A DNA stretch of 64,000 bases, from NCBI RefSeq assembly GCF_002575655.3, contig NC_053036.3, forward strand, positions 195,456,788-195,520,787. The letters run 5' to 3'. This document shows, piece by piece, positions 54,835-64,000 of the stretch (its first letter is position 1; each line of letters opens with the position of its first letter). A program made the translations under genes and the position numbers. A model generated the notes under the pieces. It did no database searches and was not told the DNA's origin. It saw only the letters and a list, made by a program, of their open reading frames with translations. Source of the DNA: Aegilops tauschii subsp. strangulata (taxonomy: Eukaryota; Streptophyta; Magnoliopsida; Poales; Poaceae).

Positions 54835-54959
54835 TAGTACTAGTAGTTAGTGTGTGTGTGTGTGTGTCGCCCGTATGTTTGTTTAATTAATTACGAGCAT
54901 GTAACAGTACTACTAGTTACTACTGTAGTTTTTAGAGCAAATTACCAGTACATTAGCCT

Positions 54960-55095
54960 AGACTCAATGGAAAAATTCCTATCCTATGCATCAAATGGCA
55001 TCTTTCTCTATAGGAATTGAGATGCATGTCATCTCACTTCCTATGATTTTCATATTCCTATAAAATTCCTATCCTATGAACCAAAGGAGGCCTCT
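54960..55095 (-). mobile_element. Tourist-like miniature element
   Basis: On the minus strand it begins AGGCCTCCTTTGGTTCATAG, followed by GATAGGAATTTTATAGGAAT, a very common grass miniature family. CCTATCCTATG occurs in both halves. The left terminus is degraded. Confidence 0.65.
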
Positions 55096-55159
55096 GCTGG
55101 AGTAACTACTGTAGCTAGCAGTACTGCTGGTACAATAGTTTTCTTCAAGAAGCGGAATT

Positions 55160-55345
55160 CAAAGTCATGATGGTTCCTTCATCCGAGCAACTTCACAGTG
55201 GGTAAGGTTGGGCCTGTGATTTGACGGCTCATTAGTAATTACTGCGGCGCGACGACCGGGGTGAATCTCCCTTGGAGTTCTGCGGGCATGGCAAGTGGAC
55301 CAGGATGGTCGACGTCCCACATGTCGGCGAGCGGAAGTATTCTTT
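55160..55345 (-). repeat. Recurrent upstream module, inverted copy 5
   Basis: On the minus strand: CCGACATGTGGGACGTCGAC, CCTGGTCCAC, CACCCCGGTCGTCGCGCCGC, AGTAATTACTAATGAGCCGT then CAAATCACA, CCTTACCCACTGTGAAG, GGAACCATCATGACTT. The closest match is to the module at 34.8 kb. No clear frame follows on the minus strand. Confidence 0.6.
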
Positions 55346-56268
55346 CCGATATCGAGGAGCAAGGAAACCGCGTGGTATAGTATCACTGGTGATTTATATT
55401 TATTTTTTATTTCTAATGAATGCTAGCGTTTCAACTCTTACGACGAAGGAGTGCCAAACACACGGCACGTGCTGGATGTCGCACACGTCAGCGAAAGGAG
55501 TGGGACATGAACAGCGTGGTAGGGTGTCTCCACTTCTGGGTCGGAGACCACACGTAGTAGTACTGCTGTACTAGTGGTATGACGATACAAAGTGTGACCC
55601 GGAGAGAAAGACACGTCTAGTTGGAAGGTCTCGGGGCATACACGTAAACAAATATAAAACCTAATATGTGCCTCCAATTAATATAGTAGTAGTAGAGTAC
55701 TTAGTCACGTACTCCATAACATCACCGGGCATTGCACGTACAACATTTAGTGGTAGTAAGAGACAAATGCCTATATGCCACGCATGTTCATACTATTTGT
55801 GCCTTTCTACTTCACTTACTGCGCTACGTTACACAGGTTCGCACGTCCACTCCTAGGTACATGTCCATCTCGTAGTTCCAGTCCCACGTGTTCTTCATAT
55901 AGATGGAACGATCCTTGCATGACACGTGCACCTTGATGCTAGATGTGTCGCGTGTTGGCAAAAGGATGAACAAAGCTCACGTAAAAAAATAGAGTGGAAG
56001 AACATAGATTCCCGACGACCGAGAAGGAGCAAGGAACCTCGGGGTGGAGTGTCTGCACTCATAATATTTTATATTATTCAACGATATAAAATCAACCAAT
56101 CATCTCCACAGTGGACTGGAAGAGTACGAAACACGGCAGCCCAGTGTAGTTACATCATACTAGTACATGGCTAACCCACGCTATCACCATATTTCTTGGC
56201 TTCCGTGCGACACCTATCTCTAGTAATCCAGCAGCCCGTATCACTTCTCCCTCCTTGCCTCTCTCAAA
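55346..56268. other. Intergenic region with further module fragments
   Basis: CTCTTACGACGAAGGAGTGC at about 55436 and GAGTACGAAACACGGCAGCC at about 56122 match the CTGTTACGACGGAGGAATGT block at about 51319. GCACACGTCAGCGAAAGG follows at about 55483. They are partial copies of the 51.3 kb region. No gene. Confidence 0.45.
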
Positions 56269-56735
56269 GGCCCTGTTTGGATACTCTAACTCAGTTAAAG
56301 GTTAGAGTTAGATTCTAATGCTGAACTAAACCTCAAGTAACTCTAGCGAAAGAGGTGTTTGGATGACAGGGTTAGATGGAGCGCGGATACGGCGAGGTGC
56401 CTTCATGGGTGGTGCGAGAGGGAGGGAGGGAGGGAGAGGACGAGAAGCTTCGAGGAAGTGGGGAGGGATCTGCTATGGGGAGAGCGAGAGAAAAATGTGT
56501 TTTTTAGTGTCCCGAGAAGAACTAACCCAAATAAGCACCTCTTGGGTGGGTTAGATTTTTTTTGGGTTAGTTGAGTTCAAACTAACCCAAACTAACTCTA
56601 ACACGTGGATCCAAACAGTAACCCAAACTAACCCTCCTGTTTGGATATTTTTGGGTTAGTTGAGTTCAAACTAACCCAAACTAACCCTCCTGTTTGGATA
56701 TTTTTGGGTTAGTTGAGTTCAAATCACACAGCCCG
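56269..56735. mobile_element. Miniature element with GGCCCTGTTTGGA end and 53-bp tandem repeat
   Basis: Left end GGCCCTGTTTGGATACTC, partly complementary to GGATCCAAACAG at about 56607. Inside the right half, a 53-bp unit (ACCCTCCTGTTTGGATATTT) is repeated at 56631 and 56684, with a diverged earlier copy near 56545. Each carries the palindrome TTTGGGTTAGTT...AACTAACCCAAA with a 7-base loop. Confidence 0.6.
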
Positions 56736-57084
56736 ACCTTTCTAGCAGTAAGTAAGTTGAATCCGCTACTCCCTCACCCTCCTCGCCTCTCTGTCAAACC
56801 GCCTACGCGAAAACTGCCGCGCATACTGCCCGAGAAAAGCCCCGCCCTCAACTTTTAACTACGCGAAAATAGTTCGAGCTTGTTCGTTCTATATAAATAC
56901 TAGTACTGTATGTTTATTCACCCGTGGGGTTGTTCAATGAATGGAGGGCCGGGGAGCACAAGTGAACAATACTACTACTAGTAGTAGTAAGTAGGAGTCG
57001 TACATGTAGTCACCTTAAATAGAGAGTTTCTTTTCTTTAATGCCACGTACACAAATTGAAACGCTTGTTGTGGAGAGAAAAAGA

Positions 57085-57447
57085 TAATCACTCCACTATA
57101 TATGTACGCAGGGGCCTGAGCGCTTGCTTTACTAGGGTTGCTCTCTTCATTCTCTCACCCTCTCCAGATATAAACAAGACAGCGGTAGCAACATTTTCTC
57201 TCTGCTCACCGCTGGTCACAGATCCGGCCGGATCCCTTCGGCTAGTGTGTGTAGAGGACTAGGTGCATCGTTCACGAGGTCATCGCCGGTGAGGGAGGAA
57301 ACCCACAGCTGCCGGACGGGCCCACCTCTACCCGTGTCGTTCTCTCCGACACAGCGCCGGCTTGGGAGGTCCTCCGACCCTTCTTCCTCCCTGTCGTATT
57401 GTCCGCAGATCCGACCTGCCGCCGCCGACATCCCAACGACCCTCAGG
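57085..57447 (+). other. Possible first non-coding exon and promoter
   Basis: TATA box CTATATATG at about 57097, then a pyrimidine-rich leader (CTCTCTTCATTCTCTCACCC) and GC-rich exon ending CAACGACCCTCAG before GTATAAGT. Such exons typically precede a long first intron. The only downstream coding match is the exonuclease pseudogene at 60069, so this may be its first exon. Confidence 0.4.
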
Positions 57448-57826
57448 TATAAGTTCTTTGAAAGCGGCCTTGCTCTACTGCCCCAGCTCCCAACGTGTCT
57501 GCATGTGCATCTTTTTCTACTCCCATCAGCTCTTCCAAAGCCACCTAAATTTTTAGTATTATTAGAGGTAAAGCTACTTCATGCATTCGAATCTAGGGCT
57601 TTGTTCAAACAACGAAGAAAGGGGGAAAGTTGTAGCATGAATCTAGGACTTGATTCAAAGAGGAAATAATATGGTGAAAGTAGTAGAGACCGGATACCCA
57701 ACCGGTCTCTTGGTTGAAAAGGGAAATAATGGGAAAACGCAGTACAAACTGGATAAGGAACAGATCTATTATTGGTTGAAAAAAGGATAGAAAGTGGCGG
57801 CTGGTGGACAAGTCAACAGAGTATGT

Positions 57827-58090
57827 CCAGGATTAGATTTGTTGCCCTCACATAGTAAAAGGTCTCCAGGATTAGAATTGTTGCCCTCACATAGTAAATG
57901 GTCTCAAGATTAGATTTGCTGCCCTCACATAGTAAAAGGTCTCCAGGATTAGATTTGCTTCCCTCGCATAGTAAAAGGTCTCCAGGATTAGGTTTGCTGC
58001 CCTCACATAGTACAAGGTCTCCAGGATTAGGTTTGCTGCCCTCACATAGTAAAAGGTCTCCAGGATTAGATTTGCTGCCCTCACATAGCA
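57827..58090 (+). repeat. 39-bp minisatellite, six full units
   Basis: Unit starts at 57845, 57884, 57922, 57961, 58000 and 58039, with partial copies at both sides. Each has CCCTCACATAGTAAAAGGTC followed by CCAGGATTAG. One unit is 38 bp. Frames across it on both strands are artefacts. Confidence 0.95.
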
Positions 58091-59331
58091 TGAACAAACT
58101 ATGCATCACCACTTTATGCCTCCTTGTAGGTACATTGTGCTGATGCGTCCACTGTCGCATGTCCTTATACCAACCTTTTGCTGTTGTTAATGTAAGGGCG
58201 CATGTAAAATGAAGCGATCACACTGTTACCTTAGGGACATGTCTAACCAGTGTTATTGTTAATCTAATGCCTCCAGTGATAAGGTGCAATTAAACTGTGT
58301 TACAAATGGCACTCCTGCTGTTTTCCCCAGTATGATAAGTAAGTTGCTCCTTTACGCTGCTCAGTTTCCTGGTGTCCCCACGGTCCCATGCCCTTAAACC
58401 AACTCTTTAGCTGCTGTTGATTTACTATATCTGGTAAACAAGCAATGCCACCATTAAAGTAATCCCATATTAGAGGAATCTCATTGTTGATCGTAATGCT
58501 TCTGGTAACATGAAGCATTGCTGACGTTTTAAAATTTCTACTGTCCTTGCGTGATTGCCATGAACATAATTAAGATGCTTCTTTTCATTTCGTATATGTT
58601 TCGTATATTCTTATTGACCAGCAACTATTTACATTCTATCTTTTTGTGCAGATAGGGATATCCATTTCACCTTGTTGCTATTGTGACCTTTTGGTGAACT
58701 GCACAAAACACTTTTTTTGGAATGAGTGTCTTGTGTAGTTCAACTAAAATGTCACGCGGGCAACATCTCTCAATTTTGGTGGAACTGCACAAAATGGTGA
58801 TTGGAGTTTCCAAAATCTCCGGCAAGTTCTGCTGGTAATCTCGTGCAACATTTTATTAGCCTTTGCAAGATGATCCGTCACTGTCACCACAATGGTACTT
58901 TATTTTAGTGGAACTGCACAAAAGGATAAGAAAATTATAGTTGCACCTTACATGAGCCGGACAACCAACCTTAATGTTCCTCAATTTTAGTGCAACTACT
59001 AAAGAAGAACCTGCCAGCTCATGAGAGCAAGTACTTCTTGCTAGCTGAATGATGCAATCTTTGCTTCATTTCAGGTGAACTGCAGAAAAACGCGCATGAA
59101 TTGAATCATGGAACTCCGGGCAGGCCTCATCCTAGTGGAGCTGCAGGTTGAGTAAAGGAGGCCACTATTAAAGTGAAATCATGCTCCCCTGGTTTGTGGT
59201 GTGCAAACAAGAATACTCAACTACAGATGTTGTGACGGTCAAGAGCATTCGCCAAGTTCTTCGATTGTATGACATAACTAGCCAAGATGGATTTAATCCC
59301 GATATTCACTTTATCAAAAGGCTCTAATGGG
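58091..59331 (+). other. Non-coding region with dispersed GTGGAACTGCACAAAA motif
   Basis: No gene. The motif GGTGAACTGCACAAAA, GGTGGAACTGCACAAAA or similar occurs at about 58691, 58779, 58907, 59078 and 59134, with TTTTAGTGCAACTAC at about 58987. Possibly intronic for the pseudogene at 60069. Confidence 0.45.
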
Positions 59332-59602
59332 TTGGTTCTGAATCTTGCAAGCTGGGAATCAATGAGATGTGTAGGCATCTTTGTTGTACTTATTATTTGA
59401 ATCTTATTTGTTGGTTCTGAATCTTGCAGGCTGGGAATCAATGAGATGTGTAGGCATCTTTGTTGTACTTATTATTTGGATCTTATTTGTTGGTTCTGAA
59501 TCTTGCAAGCTGGGAATCAATGAGATGTGTAGGCATATTTGTTGTACTTATTATTTGGATCTTATTTGTTGGTTCTGAATCTTACAAGCTGGGAAACACG
59601 GC
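59332..59602 (+). repeat. 79-bp tandem repeat, three units plus a part
   Basis: TTGGTTCTGAATCTTGCAAG begins units at 59332, 59411, 59490 and 59569 (last one partial). Only one to three differences between units, so it expanded recently. Confidence 0.95.
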
Positions 59603-60068
59603 ATGATGATGCAGAGGACAACAACCATAACAAATAGTTCAAACTTGGTAGTATTATCTTTGTGAAAGTGCGACAAATGTGTTGATCGTGTGCGTCCTGA
59701 GAATAATAATTCTAATTGTTGTGCATGTTGATCCTGTGGCACTGATAGAACGAGCCAATGCATTGCTTGTTTTAAGTATAAATTTCTATTAAAGCTAATT
59801 AAATTTAAGTAAAGTGACCACTAACTCCTGTTATTACATGACCAATACAGACCCGCTCGTGAACCGACGTGTGGCCGGAGTAGGTTTCTTAATGGAGGCG
59901 TTTGAATGCGCCGAGGGTGCATCTTCTGCCGGGCGTGTAGTGGACGAGGGAGGGGTAGTAACTGTTGTCGCCTGTACACACTCAGTTTACTGTTGAATCC
60001 AGTTCCCCAAGAGCTCGAAAACGAACTGCTACCACCGCCTACACACTCTTTCACTTGAAGAGACTCCA

Positions 60069-60773
60069 ATGGCGATCCGAGGGGTGAGCCTGCTGGATAT
60101 GGACTTCAGCAAGGAGTTCCCCTTTGAGTTCGCCGTTCAATCCTATGGCTGCACCAAGTTGAATGTTATGTACACCAACGATCCGGACTCGGTGAAGCTC
60201 TGCCTCGCCGAGTTCAAGCAGTACCTACAAGACGAGAAAGCACAAGGTTGCAGGACTAGACCTTGTGCCCATCCATTCGTCTCCTGACAGGGACCAGCGG
60301 ATCGCCGTCACCCAGGTATGTGTGCGGGACGAGGTTCTCATCTACCACTTCTGTAGGGACATCAGAGGTTTTGGAGCATTCACCCGTTTCATCGGCAGCG
60401 CCGACTGCACCTTCGCTACGGTGGAGAGAAGGAAGAACGCGACGATTCGGCCATCTGGTGCAACAAGCTTGTCGACATCCAGAAGCAATACAAGATCATC
60501 AGCAACGGGCAGGAGAAAGACTCCGTGGTTGACCTCGCCGAGACCATCATCGACCCCTGATACGCCAACATGAAAGAAGACAACGATACCAAGGACCTGA
60601 ACACGTGGGAGGTACCTCTGAATCTAGCCTACATAACCTACGCGGCCAAGGACGCATACGCATGCTACGACATGTACAGGCAGATCTTGGACATGAGGGC
60701 GTGTCTGCTTCCCGTAACCGACGAGTACACGGACAGCCGCAGTGTCATGATCAAGCGTGCCAGGAAGGTCTAG
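60069..60773 (+). pseudogene. RNase H-like 3'-5' exonuclease domain protein, frameshifted
   Basis: The start MAIRGVSLLDMDFSKEFPFE is followed by a single conserved domain spread over three frames: VMYTNDPDSVKLCLAEFKQ, then LDLVPIHSS and DQRIAVTQVCVRDEVLIYHF, then VDIQKQYKIISNGQEKDSVV, DLAETIIDP, TGA, and finally YAAKDAYACYDMYRQILDM. The layout is that of the Werner-like DEDD exonuclease proteins of cereals. Frame changes occur near 60247 and 60425, and there is an in-frame TGA near 60557. The residue after Asp in the first catalytic motif is Val where Glu is usual (GLDLV for GLDLE), so catalysis would be lost too. The third motif (Tyr...Asp) is kept. No function is expected. Confidence 0.7.
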
Positions 60774-61559
60774 ATGTTGTACTTTATCTGTTTATAAGCA
60801 CCTTTATCATCTGAGTGTTTCATGCATTAGCCTAAGTGTCGTAATTATCTGTTTTGTCCGAAATTTTTCTTTTAAGAACCCATTAACCCATTTGCTTTTT
60901 TAGTGGCTATTTGCTTATGTATGTAACTAGTTCACTTGTCCGTTAAAAAAACTAGTTCACTCAGCTGCCATGCTTTGAATCACCTTCCTCCCAACATATT
61001 CCCCTCCTTAGGTGGACCCAGCAAGTCTCGTGCACAGACATATGGGACCAACCACCTATCCATTTGTATTTCTTTATTTTTTCAATCTTTCGTCCTCTTC
61101 CTATACAGCTCAGTTATATTTTTCGTTTTCATTAATCCTATATCTGAATTTTCTCCCACTTTCTTTTTCGATGTAAACTGAGTTTTCTCCCAGTACTTTT
61201 CCCTAGAACCAACTCAACTGTCCCACGTCTAGCCTAAAAATTAATAATACCCCACGTACTATTAACTCATCAAATTTAAATGATATTTTATTTCGTAAGT
61301 TGAAAGTTCTTACAAGTTAATAATAATAATTGTTTATATATAACTTGGCAAGTTAACTCCTAGTGATTGCGTACATAAGCTTGCAAAGATTTTACTACCA
61401 ATGCAGTAATAGACGTGCAATCATGTGTTTATGTTTTTATAACATTTCTCCGTCTAGCCCAACATGATATTTTCACCCAGCCCAGCAAGTCCGCGGATTT
61501 CAAGAAAAATGCAAATGGGCTTTAAATTCTACCATACATATAAACGGGCTGCATAGATG
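60774..61559. other. Unassigned sequence
   Basis: AT-rich 3' flank of the pseudogene; TAATAATAATAATT near 61318. No gene recognised. Confidence 0.35.
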
Positions 61560-64000
61560 CTACATCATTGTTTCACCCAGCCCACCAAATGGACTAAAAA
61601 ACAAATGGACTGGCTGACATGTGGGCCAGTAGGTCGAAGCCTAAGAAGGCATTGGATTTACATCCAATGGCCGGCATTCTTCTTCAATCTCTCGTCTTCT
61701 TCCCCCAGCGCTACCGGGACCGCCTGCTCCAGCCTCCGGCGTCCAGCGGCTTTGTTTTGCGCTCCTCAGCGAAACGCTACCCCGCCGACGGCCAGACCAT
61801 CCCTCCACTCCGCACCTCCTGTTATTCTCTGCCGAGTGTAGGCCCACCCCGCACCCGAACCAGTCAAGTTTCCCACTCCTCTCCATATGCGACTCCACTG
61901 CCGCGTCTTCCCCATCTCCGGGTCATTCCAGTCTGGGGCCTCGCCGTCATCCACCGCCTCAGTGCGCTCGGCGCGGCGTGGTCAACATACGAGAGTCATC
62001 GGAAGAGGACTGTACGTGGAGAGCCTGACGGCTAGGACCCATCAGGTCCATGGTCGCACACAAGGAAAGTTCCTCCTTATTACGCACTGTACGTGGACTG
62101 TACGTGGGAAGGGCTTCTGTATTTCGCAAAAAAACGTTCCCCCCGCTGATAGGTCGGACCCACCAGCTATATCTTCACATGCAAGGAAGTGCCTCCTTAT
62201 TACGCACAAAAAAAGAATACCCCCTGCTAGCTGGGACCCACCATAGTGGGTGGCTGACTTGTGGGCCTACTAAGTTGACCGGGATGGAGGGCTTTGTCAA
62301 CTTAGTCAATATGAACGATTCTAGCTCCAGTGACTGTACGATGTCCATCCAACGGCCATAGTGCTTCTTCAACTTCTGGTCTTCTTGCACCAGCCGCCCA
62401 AAGCAACGCCGGTCGTGCCGCGTGCTCCTGCCACCTGTGGCCGGCTGTGATGCCGCGGAGGCCTCACCGCCCCCTACTACTCCCACCGCTGGCCAGGGCA
62501 TCCCTCTACTCACCCACACCCCATGTTATTCTGCGGCGACGGCAGCCTCACGCCGCAGCCGAACCAGTGAACCCTCGTACTCCTCTCCGCATGGGCATCC
62601 ACTGTCGCGTCTTCCCCAGCTCCGCGTCGTCCCCTTCCTAGGTCTCAACGTCGTCCACTGCCTTGGTGCTCTCGGAGCGGCGTGGTCAATGTGGTTAATG
62701 ACCGACTTCCATCGGAAGAGTACTGTACGTGGAGAGGCTAACAGCTGGGTCCACGGCCACAGCCCAGTTTTTTGTGATTTGCCAAGTAAGTCACTTTGTC
62801 AGGCCTGTTGAGCTGCAAATCTTTCATGACAAGGAGAGCTTCATTCGGCTGGCCAAGAAAATGGCATATCAGTAATGAGAAATGGCCGTACATTTTTAAA
62901 ACACATCAAACCGACAATTAGTTTCAAATTTATTTTTTTCATTTCAAGATTTTAAATTGCATTGATTTTTATGCGTGGACAATTTGTTGGATTTTATATT
63001 GATATACATTTATTTTTAAAATCAGTTTGAATGTGACTCAAAATTTCGGGACTAAAAACAGTTCGGACCGCACCGAAATATGCAAAATTTTGTATAATTT
63101 TTTAACCGTGGCCACAATATGGGCTGTAATGCTAACAAAAAGAATATGGGCTCCAAAAAAACTTAAGAATTAGTAAATGGGTTGTAAATTATTAGAAATA
63201 ATGGCAGATGGGCTGTATGCTGTTTTCCACAGATTTGAGGCTTTCCTAAAAAAAGGTTGACGCACAAGCAGTGACTGTTGGATTTCCATCCAACGGTCGT
63301 CGTGCTTCTTCAATCTCTGCTCTTCCTGCTCCAGCCGCTCAAACAAGCGCCGGCGGGACTGCCTGCTCCCTCCTCCTCGTGGCGGGCTGTGCTACCGCGT
63401 AGGCCTCAACGCCCCATCGTACTCCCATCGCTGGCCTAGCCATCCCTCTACTCACCCACACCTGATGTTATTCTCCAGCGACGGCAGACGAACCAGTAAA
63501 CCCTCGTACAGTCGTACTCCCCTCCGCGTGGGAAACAACTGCCGAGTCTTCCCTGCCTCCGTGTCGTTCCCTTCCTAGGCCTCGCCGTCGTCCACCGCCC
63601 TGGTGCTCTCGGCGCGGCCTGGTCAACTGGTCAACGACCGACATGCATCTAAAGTGGACTGTACATGGAGAGGCTGACAGCTGGGTCCACGGCCGCACGC
63701 ATGGAAATGCCTCCTTATTACGCGCAAAATAATGATTCCTCCACCTGACATCTGGCACCCACCGAAAGGGCCTCTGTATTTCGCGAAAAAACGTTACCGC
63801 CGCTGATAGCTTGGACCCACCAGCTATATCTTCGCACGCAAGGAAGTGCCTCCTTATTACGCACAAAAAAATAAATACTCCCCCTACTAGCTGGGACAAA
63901 GTATAGTGGCAGGCTGACTTGTGGGCCTACTAAGTTGACGGGGACGGAGGGCTTTGTCAACTTAGTCAATATGCACGATTCTAGCTCCAGTGACCGTACG
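61560..64000 (+). mobile_element. Second CACTA-type arm of the same family, running out of the window
   Basis: Units start at about 61660, 62345 and 63288 with TCCAACGGCC-type text and TGCTTCTTCAA, then CTCCAGCCGC. CACCCACACC, TGTTATTCTGC and GGAGAGGCTGACAGCTGGGT blocks recur as in 37550-38650. The 62900-63200 segment is AT-rich like 36990-37480 (GAAATATGCAAAATT at about 63078 versus GAAATATGCGAAATT at about 37371). No terminal repeat is seen before the edge. Confidence 0.7.

Noticed and set aside
57813..58160. Open frames with repeated LCEGSKPNPGDL-type text
   Set aside because: Produced by the 39-bp minisatellite, which stays open because its unit is a multiple of three.
57827..59602. Possible CRISPR-like arrays
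   Set aside because: Contiguous tandem repeats without unique spacers, in plant DNA.

Overview
The window is plant nuclear DNA from a grass of the wheat/barley tribe (Triticeae). I infer this from nested Athila-clade Ty3/gypsy LTR retrotransposons with the typical polypurine tracts and LTR starts of that tribe, Stowaway-type miniature elements ending in CTCCCTCC, a CACTA transposon end, and AT-AC introns-in-GC-rich-gene style typical of grass genes. No bacterial operon, CRISPR, rRNA or recognisable tRNA gene is present. Family names such as Sabrina, WHAM or BAGY-2 are plausible but come from memory of LTR ends, so I use clade names. Coordinates of non-ORF features were counted by hand and may be off by a base or two.

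Layout, left block (1-23430): a stack of nested retrotransposons. A minus-strand element (1-6476) sits in a decayed plus-strand Athila-type pol gene (6477-7591). That pol is cut by a plus-strand element (7592-16453) that has gag, protease and an Athila-type extra ORF but no reverse transcriptase or integrase. Its right LTR is cut by a minus-strand element (16454-21925) carrying an almost intact integrase and an extra coiled-coil ORF. That in turn is cut by another LTR element (21926 to about 23430), truncated within gag. None of the right-hand halves of these insertions appears in the rest of the window, so one breakpoint near 23430 probably removed them all.

Middle block (23430-36550): a low-copy island with satellite-like arrays and several small predicted genes: a Pro/Ala-rich protein (25225-25914, minus), a coiled-coil protein (29990-30694), a two-exon gene with a Stowaway element in its intron (31650-32721), and two tandem genes with paired B3 DNA-binding domains (32960-34235 and 35036-36333, the second frameshifted). 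Two of these genes are preceded by the same upstream sequence module, which recurs before a further gene at 49684 and in inverted orientation at 51.1 and 55.2 kb.

Right block (36550-64000): a CACTA-type transposon arm packed with tandem repeats ends at 40688; a second arm of the same family runs from about 61.6 kb out of the window. Between them lie a decayed multi-exon minus-strand gene (40.7-45.1 kb), long pyrimidine-rich repeats (45.8-47.4 kb), small or broken genes (49684, 53206, 54448), minisatellites (57.8 and 59.3 kb) and a pseudogene of an RNase H-like 3'-5' exonuclease (60069-60773).

The most distinctive biology is the gene island: B3 paralogs and unrelated short genes sharing a duplicated proximal upstream module, and a short protein made of five 15-residue repeats. 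Function is unknown; the TE stack explains most of the rest.
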